A stretch of DNA of 64,000 bases from Chitinophaga nivalis (GTDB lineage: Bacteria; Bacteroidota; Bacteroidia; Chitinophagales; Chitinophagaceae): NCBI RefSeq assembly GCF_025989125.1, contig NZ_JAPDNR010000001.1, positions 7,738,087-7,802,086 on the forward strand, read 5' to 3'. The translations under genes and the position numbers were made by a program. Within the stretch, counting starts at the first letter, position 1, and every line of letters starts with the position of its first letter. The notes beneath the pieces are model-generated. The model searched no databases and was not told where the DNA came from. It saw only the letters and a list, made by a program, of their open reading frames with translations. This document shows, one piece after another, positions 7,526-15,139 of the stretch.

Positions 7526-8146
7526 ATGAAAAAGATAAAAAACTGGATAATGATTTTTGCAGGATGTTTCGCTGCTCAGGCAGTATCTGCACAGTATCGT
7601 CCGCCTTTGTCTGTGGATATCAATTATTCTATTGCGCAACCACTGGGATCATTGAAGGATTATAGCAATAAAACAAGCTTCCGGGGCTGGAGCGCCGGAT
7701 TACAATACATGTTGAACGACCAGCTGTCTGTGGGTATCCGCAGCGGGTTCCAGGACTTCTACGAAAGACTGCCCCGGGCTGTATACCCTGATAAATCAGG
7801 CGCGGTATCAGCCGTACAATCCCGTACGCTGCAAACCATTCCGATCCAGGCAACCGTAGGCTATGCGTTTACCAAACCGGATAAAGCCGTGATTCCATAT
7901 GCCAATCTGGGCATTGGTGCTGCCAACATGAATTATGAAAAATACTGGGGAGAATTTGTAGAAAAAGATAACAGCTGGCAATTCCTGATCAGTCCTGAAA
8001 TAGGCATCAATGTGCCGCTAGGACAGGCATCTCCGGTGATGTTCAATGCAGGTATCCGCTATAACTACTCACCTTACAAGTATAATGATATTACCAGTTA
8101 CAATACTATTCAGGGAAATATCGGTGTAAAATACCATTTTCACTAA
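7526..8146 (+). CDS. Outer-membrane beta-barrel protein (porin-like)
   Basis: A 206-aa protein with a Sec signal peptide ending AQAVSA-Q, then alternating beta strands typical of an OmpA/OmpW-like 8-stranded barrel: WSAGLQYMLNDQLSVGIRSG, IQATVGYAF, PYANLGIGAANMNY and a C-terminal strand GVKYHFH ending in an aromatic-rich motif. The ATG at 7526 is chosen because it opens the Lys-rich signal peptide; an upstream start at 7496 would add ten unlikely residues. Partner and cargo are unknown. It is probably co-transcribed with the DUF4136 lipoprotein. Confidence 0.85.
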   Translation: MKKIKNWIMIFAGCFAAQAVSAQYRPPLSVDINYSIAQPLGSLKDYSNKTSFRGWSAGLQYMLNDQLSVGIRSGFQDFYERLPRAVYPDKSGAVSAVQSRTLQTIPIQATVGYAFTKPDKAVIPYANLGIGAANMNYEKYWGEFVEKDNSWQFLISPEIGINVPLGQASPVMFNAGIRYNYSPYKYNDITSYNTIQGNIGVKYHFH

Positions 8147-8211
8147 CTGTTTTATTTCCATATTCTATCTAACAGATAACCACAACCGTTCTCCCGTTCT
8201 ATCTACAACGG

Positions 8212-8250
8212 AAAAAAGGCTTTCAGGCACGTGCCTGAAAGCCTTTTTTG
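8212..8250. terminator. Bidirectional terminator
   Basis: Perfect 19-bp-arm palindrome: AAAAAAGGCTTTCAGGCAC (8212-8230) and its complement (8231-8249), with T tracts on both strands. It separates the barrel gene from the convergent AbiE operon. Confidence 0.93.
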
Positions 8251-8303
8251 TTTTATTTACATTTTCTTAGTGCACCATTCGCATAATAATTTGAACAATC
8301 ATT

Positions 8304-9212
8304 TTATTCCATTGGTATCATTAGTTTTTTTTCCAGCGCTTCATATAGTTCTCGGTGCTTTTTAGGGTTCTTGTCTTTGAGATTTTGTAAATTCTGTAAT
8401 TTCCAACGGACAGCCGGAAACTTCTCAAAATCGTAAATCTCCCAGTCCGGAGTGGCATTCTTTACACTCAGCAAAAAGGCTTTATCGCTATTGGTGAGAT
8501 TAGCATGTATGGTTTGAACTAATTTTTTGCGTACATCTTCAAATTCTGTATAGTCAAATACCTCGTCTGTCATGCCTGTAAACTGATTCTCCATAACAGC
8601 ACGCTGGCCCTGAAAATTAGGCGTAATAATTTCATTAATCGGCCTATCACTACAGAGCAAGTAATGTAGAAATCCTTCTTTTATTTCTTGGGTAAAACCT
8701 TCTATCTCCAGTAAATGTTTTACATCAAAAAGATCCCGTGGGTGTTGCCGATCAAGAGCCGCAATGATTTTACCACCAAAGAGCTGACCAATTGGGACAA
8801 CTGGCATAATGCAGAAAGCTTCGAAATCGTTCTGTGCCTTTACGCATAGTTCCATTTCCACAGGTTCGGATAAAGAACCACGGTTAACCAAATTAACTTC
8901 CAGTTTTATATCAACCTTATTTGCTGAAATCTGAAGTTTAGCGTTATCCTCCCGGTGGCTTACTTTCGCATTGGGAAGGACTTTCTCTATGTTTGCTTTT
9001 ATTCTTTCAAGCGCTTCGGCAATGTGTGTAAGTGAGTTACTCCTATCTTCTATAAGGAGGTAAGTAAGATCAATATCCACAGATAGGCGTGGCATATCAC
9101 GTACAAAGAGATTAATTGCGGTGCCGCCATGAAGAGCAAAGCATTTCTCTTTCGCTACCTCTGGCAATACTGTCAATAAAAGCGATACTTGCTTTCTATA
9201 TGTTTCTTCCAT
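8304..9212 (-). CDS. AbiEii/AbiGii-type nucleotidyltransferase toxin
   Basis: A 302-aa MNT-superfamily protein of the type IV/AbiE class. The nucleotidyltransferase motif is LHGGTAINLF (Gly29-Gly30-Thr31) followed by SVDIDLTY (Asp46, Asp48). The second conserved block is GQLFGGKIIAALDR then RDLFDVKHLL (Lys148, Arg155, Arg159, Asp160). AbiEii toxins transfer nucleotides, and relatives (MenT) modify tRNA 3' ends. The ATG at 9212 is chosen over 9263 because it opens the family-typical N-terminus and gives a modest 17-nt overlap with the upstream antitoxin. The active-site residues look intact, so a functional toxin is likely. Confidence 0.9.
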   Translation of the reverse strand: MEETYRKQVSLLLTVLPEVAKEKCFALHGGTAINLFVRDMPRLSVDIDLTYLLIEDRSNSLTHIAEALERIKANIEKVLPNAKVSHREDNAKLQISANKVDIKLEVNLVNRGSLSEPVEMELCVKAQNDFEAFCIMPVVPIGQLFGGKIIAALDRQHPRDLFDVKHLLEIEGFTQEIKEGFLHYLLCSDRPINEIITPNFQGQRAVMENQFTGMTDEVFDYTEFEDVRKKLVQTIHANLTNSDKAFLLSVKNATPDWEIYDFEKFPAVRWKLQNLQNLKDKNPKKHRELYEALEKKLMIPME

Positions 9213-9975
9213 ATTCTTGTAACTCTTTCGGGATAGTGATTTTATACTTTTCAATATAAACACCGTTTTTAACGATGCTACGTTTACCGCTTCCTAAATC
9301 TATATTTTTTAAATCGATATAGTTAAACCAGCTATGAGCTGCTTTTTCAGCCATATAAAGGAATAGGCGTTTTACTTTGATAGAATTACAGTTTTCAAGT
9401 AGCATTTGTACTTGCTTGGGAGGAAGGTTATTCAAACCTTCCATTAATTCGAAACATTCAATGAGTTCTTGTTTTTGGGGTGCTAAATATAAGCATTCCA
9501 GCATTGCACGTATTGGCCCTGAAATTTTTATAGAAAGATTTTTCGTTTCGATTTCGGTAAACCCCAAATCGAGGGGCAAAAAGGATGATTCATAATATGC
9601 TATTTTGTATCCCCAATCATAATTTTTGAACCATGCGGGAAGTTTATCGTTACTTCCTCCAAATAACACAATTCTTTTCGTTGCTAATTCTAAATAATGC
9701 GCTTTTCCCAAAAGGGATAGAGCAGTGCGCCCACCGGGGTGTATGTTAGAGCCAATTTGTTTTTGTAGAGCATAGATAGCTCCTTCATAGCTAACAGACT
9801 CGCCAGTGCGAATAAATGCACCTGTACCGATAGATTGCAACCATTTACTTTTCTTGTAACGCTGCTGTAAATCATGACTATATCCCTGCCGAACTAACCA
9901 GGAAGATTGAAGAATGGCCCCCGGTGGTTGCAAGTGAAATAGCTGGTTTATTTTTGTTCCCATTTCGGTACTCAT
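9196..9975 (-). CDS. AbiEi-family antitoxin / transcriptional autorepressor
   Basis: About 259 aa. The N-terminal winged-helix domain of the AbiEi type (WLVRQGYSHDLQQRYKKSKW, then GTGAFIRTGE) is followed by an AbiEi C-terminal domain (GGRTALSLLGKAHYLEL, then IKVKRLFLYMAEKAAHSWF). AbiEi proteins neutralise the AbiEii toxin and repress their own promoter through inverted repeats. The start is ATG at 9975 (or 9963); 9975 lies just after a palindrome. The gene overlaps the toxin start by 17 nt, indicating coupled translation. The pair may act in phage exclusion or plasmid/genome stabilisation; which one is not shown by sequence. Confidence 0.88.
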   Translation of the reverse strand: MSTEMGTKINQLFHLQPPGAILQSSWLVRQGYSHDLQQRYKKSKWLQSIGTGAFIRTGESVSYEGAIYALQKQIGSNIHPGGRTALSLLGKAHYLELATKRIVLFGGSNDKLPAWFKNYDWGYKIAYYESSFLPLDLGFTEIETKNLSIKISGPIRAMLECLYLAPQKQELIECFELMEGLNNLPPKQVQMLLENCNSIKVKRLFLYMAEKAAHSWFNYIDLKNIDLGSGKRSIVKNGVYIEKYKITIPKELQEYGRNI

Positions 9976-9976
9976 A

Positions 9977-9991
9977 GTACTAATATAGTAC
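9977..9991. promoter_or_regulatory. Candidate AbiEi operator 1
   Basis: Perfect palindrome GTACTA-ATA-TAGTAC immediately upstream of the antitoxin ATG (9975-9973). Its position fits autoregulation by AbiEi. Confidence 0.5.
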
Positions 9992-10039
9992 AAAATTTAA
10001 ACCTTACCAAGTATATAGTTTAATAAAAGCATAATTCAA

Positions 10040-10052
10040 GTACTTAAAGTAC
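10040..10052. promoter_or_regulatory. Candidate AbiEi operator 2
   Basis: Perfect palindrome GTACTT-A-AAGTAC, 48 nt upstream of operator 1 and sharing its GTACT/AGTAC half-sites. Confidence 0.45.
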
Positions 10053-10149
10053 GACTATTCATACTATCTTAAACTTATAAATGTCGTTATTATCAAGTTT
10101 TCCTAACCAAATAAGTTATGGGATTTATGCCCATCTTTGCCTGTATAAA

Positions 10150-10171
10150 CGTCATATTATAAAATATGACG
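10150..10171. terminator. Hairpin downstream of apbE
   Basis: Perfect 9-bp inverted repeat CGTCATATT/AATATGACG with a 4-nt loop. It lies downstream of apbE and upstream of the AbiE promoter. There is no long T tract, so it may be a transcript end, an operator or an mRNA-stability hairpin. Confidence 0.4.
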
Positions 10172-10258
10172 GAATAATTTGCAGGAATCCTTCTTAGCAA
10201 ATTGCCAGGTTTTACAATTCCCCCAACCCACCCAATCCTGCACAAATCGGTTAAACAT
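10157..10258 (-). CDS. Possible 33-aa peptide downstream of apbE
   Basis: ATG at 10258 starts MFNRFVQDWVGWGNCKTWQF and ends at TAA 10159-10157. It has three Trp and two Cys. It lies 37 nt after the apbE stop and in the same frame: beyond the apbE TGA the frame stays open for 45 codons to this TAA. It is therefore either a separate small peptide, the severed tail of a longer ApbE, or chance. No family is recognised. Confidence 0.3.
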   Translation of the reverse strand: MFNRFVQDWVGWGNCKTWQFAKKDSCKLFRHIL

Positions 10259-10294
10259 CTTTTCAGGCCCTGCTCCTACAGAACGGGCTTTTTT

Positions 10295-11314
10295 TCAGTA
10301 CACCATATACTGCCTGAAACCTTTACTACAGGCTTCTTTCACCGTTCCATCCGGCGCTTTGTAAATATACATGGCTTCCAGTCCGTATGCCGGATGCTGC
10401 TCGATATACAGCAATCCTTCTTCCACGCCCATTAATATCAGCGGATTATCAAAAGCATCCGCCGTAAAACAATCTTTGGCCATCACCGTTACACTGATGA
10501 TATGATTATGCAATGCCTCACCCGTCAGCGGATGAATGGTGTGCGCAAAACGGGTACCTCCCTGATCAAAAAAGCGGCGGTAATTACCACTGGTAGCGAT
10601 GCCTTTACCCGGCAGCCGCACCATTCCCTGTACCGGTTCATAGTTGGTATCACCGGGTGTAGGCCGTTCAATACCTACGCCCCAGCTTTCCCCCCGGGCA
10701 TTGTGCCCGCTGGCACACAGCTCTCCGCCTACATCTACCAGGTAATTCCGGATGCCGCGTTGCGTCAGCAACTGCCCCAGTACATCCACGGTATACCCCT
10801 GGGCAATACCATTACAATCTATTTGTACGCCCCTCCGGGTAGCAAGGAGCTGGTTTCCTTTTATACGCAGATAACGGTAACCAATATACGTCAATGCTTT
10901 TTTTATACTGTCTGCCGGCGGCACCCCGGTAAAAGCCCGTTTATGCACCCCAAACCCCCACAGGTCTACCAGCGGTTTCACGGTGATGTCGAACAAGCCA
11001 TCAGTAGCCCGGCTGGTCAACAGTGCTTTAGTGACTACTGCTTTCATATGAGTATCCAGCTGCACCTGGCCGGTGGCATTAAACTGATTGATCAAAGAAC
11101 CTGGCCGGTATAACGACAACGACTGATCGATCACCTGAAAAATGGAATCCACAGCGCCTTGTAATGATGTGGTATCTGTCGCTAAATATTTAACAATGTA
11201 ATAAGTGCCCTGGGCTTTCCCTTCACAGGTGATGAGCTTCACCGGTGCTGGTGATTGTGCGGAGACAGGCTGCGTATGACACCATACGATCAGTAATAAA
11301 AGATAACGGTACAT
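10295..11314 (-). CDS. apbE: FAD:protein FMN transferase
   Basis: A 339-aa exported ApbE-family flavinyltransferase, which uses Mg2+ and FAD to attach FMN to Thr/Ser of periplasmic redox proteins. After a signal peptide (MYRYLLLLIVWC to PVSAQ) come GKAQGTYYIVKY, QIDCNGIAQGYTVDVLG, the glycine-rich NYLVDVGGELCASGHN, IHPLTGEAL, and the Mg-binding TADAFDNPLILMG. The ATG at 11314 is chosen because the alternative at 11365 lies inside the terminator hairpin of the preceding gene. No Rnf/Nqr target genes are in the window, so its substrate is unknown. Confidence 0.93.
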   Translation of the reverse strand: MYRYLLLLIVWCHTQPVSAQSPAPVKLITCEGKAQGTYYIVKYLATDTTSLQGAVDSIFQVIDQSLSLYRPGSLINQFNATGQVQLDTHMKAVVTKALLTSRATDGLFDITVKPLVDLWGFGVHKRAFTGVPPADSIKKALTYIGYRYLRIKGNQLLATRRGVQIDCNGIAQGYTVDVLGQLLTQRGIRNYLVDVGGELCASGHNARGESWGVGIERPTPGDTNYEPVQGMVRLPGKGIATSGNYRRFFDQGGTRFAHTIHPLTGEALHNHIISVTVMAKDCFTADAFDNPLILMGVEEGLLYIEQHPAYGLEAMYIYKAPDGTVKEACSKGFRQYMVY

Positions 11315-11317
11315 AAA

Positions 11318-11353
11318 AAAATCAGGCCTTTCGCCGGTAACCGGCGAAAGGCC
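11318..11353 (-). terminator. Terminator of the acyl-CoA dehydrogenase gene
   Basis: 14-bp perfect inverted repeat (11325-11353, GGCCTTTCGCCGGT and complement, one-base loop); on the minus strand it is followed by TGATTTTTTT. It lies between the dehydrogenase and apbE, so the two are separate transcripts. Confidence 0.85.
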
Positions 11354-11371
11354 AAAATAAAACAATGATGA

Positions 11372-12550
11372 TTATTTAAAGGCATCCAATCCGGTTACAT
11401 CCATGCCCGTAATGAGCAGGTGAATTTCGTGGGTACCTTCATAGGTAATAACACTTTCCAGGTTCATCATGTGACGCATCACAGGGAATTCGCCGGTAAT
11501 ACCCATACCACCCAGTATGGAACGGGCTTCGCGGGCAATGTTGGTGGCTATCCTGCAGGAATTACGTTTAGCCATGGAGATTTGCGCCGGCGTAGCTTTA
11601 CCTTCATTTTTCAATACCCCCAGCCGCCAGTTCATCAACTGTGCTTTGGTGATTTCGGTAATCATTTCCGCCAGTTTTTGCTGCGTGAGCTGGAAACCGG
11701 CAATAGGCCGGCCAAACTGTACCCTTTCTTTGGCATAACGCAAGGCAGTATCATAACAATCCATCGCTGCACCTATCACCCCCCAGGCAATACCATAACG
11801 GGCGGAAGAGAGGCAGCTTAAAGGCCCTTTTAAACCTTTGACATTGGGCAGGATGTTCTCCTTCGGCACTTTTACATTGTCGAATACCAGTTCGCCGGTA
11901 GCGCTGGCGCGCAGACTCCATTTGCCTTTTGTTTCCGGTGTGGTAAAGCCTTCCATACCACGTTCCACAATTAAGCCGCGGATGGTATCCGACTCATCTT
12001 TTGCCCACACCACGGCGATGTCTGCAAAAGGTGCATTGGAAATCCACATCTTGGCGCCATTGAGAATTACATGGTCCCCTTCTTCCCGGTAATGGGTAAT
12101 CATACCCGCCGGGTTGGAACCATGGTCGGGCTCTGTAAGCCCAAAACAACCCATCCACTCTCCGGTGGCGAGTTTAGGAAGATATTTTTTCTTTTGTGCT
12201 TCGCTGCCGAAAGTAAAAATAGGGTACATCACCAGTGATCCCTGTACAGAGGCTGTGGAACGGATGCCGCTGTCGCCGCGCTCCAGTTCCTGCATCATGA
12301 GGCCGTAGGCGATATGATCCATACCGCCGCCACCATATTCTACGGGTATGGTGGGCCCGAAACAACCCAGTTGACCCAGGCTGTCAATAATTTGTGTGGG
12401 GAACGCTGCCCGTTGGCAATAGTCCTCAATTACAGGTGATACTTCTTTCTTTACCCACTGCCGCACCGCATCGCGGGCCAGCAGATGTTCTTCCGTCAAT
12501 AAATCATCAATAGCAAAATAATCAGGTGACTGAAACAGGTCCTTGAGCAT
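11372..12550 (-). CDS. Acyl-CoA dehydrogenase, glutaryl-CoA dehydrogenase-like
   Basis: A 392-aa flavoenzyme. Family signatures in order: PTIPVEYGGGGMDHIAYGL, FGLTEPDHGSNPAGM (FAD/substrate contacts), GAKMWISNAPFADIAVVWAK, and near the C-terminus YEGTHEIHLLITG, whose Glu is the usual catalytic base. The GVMD-like and TEPDHGSNP motifs resemble glutaryl-CoA dehydrogenases (lysine/tryptophan catabolism), but substrate specificity is inferred only. The start is ATG 12550; 12559 is also possible. It stands alone with its own terminator, away from the 3-hydroxybutyryl-CoA dehydrogenase at 17.2 kb that could act later in the same oxidation. Confidence 0.88.
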   Translation of the reverse strand: MLKDLFQSPDYFAIDDLLTEEHLLARDAVRQWVKKEVSPVIEDYCQRAAFPTQIIDSLGQLGCFGPTIPVEYGGGGMDHIAYGLMMQELERGDSGIRSTASVQGSLVMYPIFTFGSEAQKKKYLPKLATGEWMGCFGLTEPDHGSNPAGMITHYREEGDHVILNGAKMWISNAPFADIAVVWAKDESDTIRGLIVERGMEGFTTPETKGKWSLRASATGELVFDNVKVPKENILPNVKGLKGPLSCLSSARYGIAWGVIGAAMDCYDTALRYAKERVQFGRPIAGFQLTQQKLAEMITEITKAQLMNWRLGVLKNEGKATPAQISMAKRNSCRIATNIAREARSILGGMGITGEFPVMRHMMNLESVITYEGTHEIHLLITGMDVTGLDAFK

Positions 12551-12824
12551 GTTGATCACATTTTGATCTAATATAACAATTAATCCGATATGGGTAAGTA
12601 CAAATTACCCTGAAAGAAGAGCCGACGGAGCAGGAGATAAAAAGCAGCAGCTCCGCGATGATACGCTGTTTTCAGCTATCAAAAAGCAGAAAATGCCTGT
12701 TGGAAAAATTCAGCTCACCCATCTTTTTATGAATCGGCCAGGAAGCCGGGTAAACGGGCTATTTCCAAATCGTTAACAAACCAATTCATAACAAGTTAGT
12801 AATTTAGGTATAAAATCGGGAGCT

Positions 12825-13280
12825 ATGGCAAGCAAAATAATACCTACACTTTTGCTGTTGGGGTTTTTGGTTGTTATAATTTTTTCATTTCACGCCACCC
12901 CATCACCCGCTGTTTCTTTGCATGTTTCGGCATTGGCAGCAGTACCGGTTACCTCACACAGTGCAGATACTATTTCCGGTCTTAAACGTTACTGGATGGT
13001 ATTACTGAAGAGAGGGCCGCATCGGAATCAGCCTGCTGCCCAGGCAGCAGAGATACAAAAAGGGCATCTGCAAAATATCACCCGACTGGCCAATGCCGGC
13101 AAAATCATTGTAGCCGGACCTTTTGGCGATGATGGTCCCCTCCGCGGCATCTTTATCATGGACTGTGCCGACAGCCTGGAAGCCGTACAACTGGTCAACA
13201 CCGATCCGGCTATAGCAGCCGGCAGACTTTCATTTGAAGTAAAGCCCTGGTGGACAGAAAAGAACTGCGTGTTTAAATAA
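12825..13280 (+). CDS. Exported YciI-like domain protein
   Basis: A 151-aa protein. A hydrophobic N-terminal helix (residues 4-23, TLLLLGFLVVIIFSF) serves as signal peptide or anchor. A YCII domain then begins at KRYWMVLLKRGPHR, with the conserved His in QKGHLQNITRLANAGKIIVAGPFGDDG. The domain is a ferredoxin-like dimeric fold; most YciI proteins are cytoplasmic, so an exported version is of note but is common in Bacteroidota. Reaction unknown. It is monocistronic, ending at a strong terminator shared with pyrF. Confidence 0.85.
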   Translation: MASKIIPTLLLLGFLVVIIFSFHATPSPAVSLHVSALAAVPVTSHSADTISGLKRYWMVLLKRGPHRNQPAAQAAEIQKGHLQNITRLANAGKIIVAGPFGDDGPLRGIFIMDCADSLEAVQLVNTDPAIAAGRLSFEVKPWWTEKNCVFK

Positions 13281-13292
13281 GCTATCAGGCAT

Positions 13293-13348
13293 AAAAAAAC
13301 GCATGCCATCACAGCGCAATAAACTGTGATGGCATGCGTAATTTTTTA
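13293..13348. terminator. Bidirectional terminator between yciI-like gene and pyrF
   Basis: 16-bp perfect stem ACGCATGCCATCACAG (13299-13314) with complement at 13324-13339, loop of 9 nt, A tract before and T tract after. Confidence 0.93.
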
Positions 13349-13362
13349 TCAGCAGGATGATC

Positions 13363-14187
13363 CTATACCGTTTCTACAACGATACGGCGCAGATATCCGG
13401 CCATTTCCTGCTGGTACTGCTGGGCTACCCGACGGGCATCCGCAGCAAAATCTTCTCCGTTGCCGGCATAAATGATCGCACGGCTGGCATTTACCAACAG
13501 GCCACAATCTTTATTCATGGCTTGTGTGGAAATTTCTTCCAGGCTACCACCCTGTGCACCTACGCCCGGTACCAGGAAGAAATGATCCGGCACCAGTTTA
13601 CGGATATAAGCCAGTTGGGAAGACTGGGTAGCACCTACGACAAACATCAGGTTATCTGGTGTCCCCCATTCTTTACCGGCTTTCAATACTTTCTCAAACA
13701 AAAACTCCTCTCCGATCTGTTGCATCTGGAAGTCCTGGCTGCCTTCATTGGAAGTAAGTCCCAAGAGGATCGCCCATTTTTCAGAGAACTGCAGAAAAGG
13801 GGTAACACTGTCCTTACCCATGTAAGGCGCTACGGTTACAGAGTCGAATTTGTAAGTATCAAAAAAGGTTTTTGCATATTGGGTAGAGGTATTACCAATA
13901 TCCCCTCTTTTGGCATCTGCAATGGTGAAGATACCGGATGGGATATAGTCGATAGTACGTTGCAGACTCTCCCAGCCACGGATACCCATGCTTTCGTAGA
14001 AAGCTGTATTAATTTTGTAGGCTACACAAAAATCTTTGGTAGCATCAATAATTGCCTTGTTGAAGGCAAACACCGGATCTGCATGAGAAAGCAGGTGCTT
14101 TGGAATCTTTTGTATGTCTGTATCCAATCCTACACACAGGTAAGATTGTTTTTCCTTAATCAGATTCACTAATTCCTGTCGATTCAT
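13363..14187 (-). CDS. pyrF: Orotidine-5'-phosphate decarboxylase
   Basis: A 274-aa enzyme of the type 2 (PyrF/UMP-synthase-like, longer) group that decarboxylates OMP to UMP, the last step of de novo UMP synthesis. LCVGLDTDIQKIP lies at the N-terminus, AYKINTAFYESMG next, and the catalytic Asp-Lys-Asp cluster is in FTIADAKRGDIGNTS. The phosphate-binding end is LVPGVGAQGGSLEE. Upstream on the minus strand a -7 box TAACTTTG (14214-14207) ends 19 nt before the ATG. No other pyrimidine gene is nearby. Confidence 0.95.
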   Translation of the reverse strand: MNRQELVNLIKEKQSYLCVGLDTDIQKIPKHLLSHADPVFAFNKAIIDATKDFCVAYKINTAFYESMGIRGWESLQRTIDYIPSGIFTIADAKRGDIGNTSTQYAKTFFDTYKFDSVTVAPYMGKDSVTPFLQFSEKWAILLGLTSNEGSQDFQMQQIGEEFLFEKVLKAGKEWGTPDNLMFVVGATQSSQLAYIRKLVPDHFFLVPGVGAQGGSLEEISTQAMNKDCGLLVNASRAIIYAGNGEDFAADARRVAQQYQQEMAGYLRRIVVETV

Positions 14188-14393
14188 AGTCGGTTAATTT
14201 GGGGCGCAAAGTTAAGGAAAACTTAAGCATTGCAGCTGTTTAAACATATTATGATTACCTGTAATTGAATTTGGTCTTAGTTTCGTTGTGGTTAGTAGTG
14301 CCGGTATACAATCCTGGCATATTTCAGAAGGATTGAACTAAAGATATTTCTTTTTACGCTGAATGCAATCTACATAAAAACAAAAATATTTTT

Positions 14394-15020
14394 TTATTTT
14401 ATCTGCGGCCGGCGCGCTTCCATTGCTGCCACTACTCCTATGGCATTTTCATCTCCTATTTCCCGCAAATGTGTAATGACGCTCTGATAATCCGCATCAT
14501 TTTTATTCTGGCTGAGTTTGAATGTAGCATTGATGTCCGTAACGGTCAATTCAAATCCTACAATGGCTTTTACGTTATTATCCAACTCTTTGGCAGGGAT
14601 TTCACTGATATGCACCGGACAGGCAGAAGCAGCTTCGTATTTATCCACCAATCCACCCAATGATGCGATTACTTCCGCTTCTTCCTGAATACGAACCGTG
14701 CCATGCAGGTGTACAGCCATATAATTCCAGGTAGGAATTTTACCTTTTTCATACCAGGATGCAGAAATATAGGCATGTTCTGCATTAAAAACTGCCAGGG
14801 AAAGGCCTTTTGAAAACCATTGCCACTGCGGATTTATCCGGGCAATGTGCCCTTTCAGCACCAGCTCTCCGGATGCTTTTTCCTCCAATACCATGGGGAT
14901 ATGCGTAGCATGCGGCGTGCCGGTATCGTCAGTAGTGATCAATAATCCAAAACCATTTTCTTCAATTAAGCGGGTAATAATTGCGCGATCGGTTTCCTGA
15001 TGGAGTTTGGCAATATACAT
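14394..15020 (-). CDS. FMN-binding negative regulator, PaiB-like
   Basis: A 208-aa protein. The split-barrel FMN-binding fold starts MYIAKLHQETDRAIITRLIE and continues NGFGLLITTDDTGTPHATHIP, matching PaiB-family proteins; the conserved WNYMAVHLHG near the centre is diagnostic. Bacillus PaiB affects protease synthesis and sporulation, but most homologues are probably flavin-dependent detoxification proteins, so the regulatory name is historical. It is monocistronic between pyrF and mrp. Confidence 0.88.
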   Translation of the reverse strand: MYIAKLHQETDRAIITRLIEENGFGLLITTDDTGTPHATHIPMVLEEKASGELVLKGHIARINPQWQWFSKGLSLAVFNAEHAYISASWYEKGKIPTWNYMAVHLHGTVRIQEEAEVIASLGGLVDKYEAASACPVHISEIPAKELDNNVKAIVGFELTVTDINATFKLSQNKNDADYQSVITHLREIGDENAIGVVAAMEARRPQIK

Positions 15021-15139
15021 GAATAGGCTCTTTTAATAACAGAAAATACGAAGGAATACCGGGGTTACAGACATATGATCCGCTACAGGACGCGCTTTCG
15101 CGCAGATGCCGGAAAGCGCATCCTGCAGGGAGAATTATT

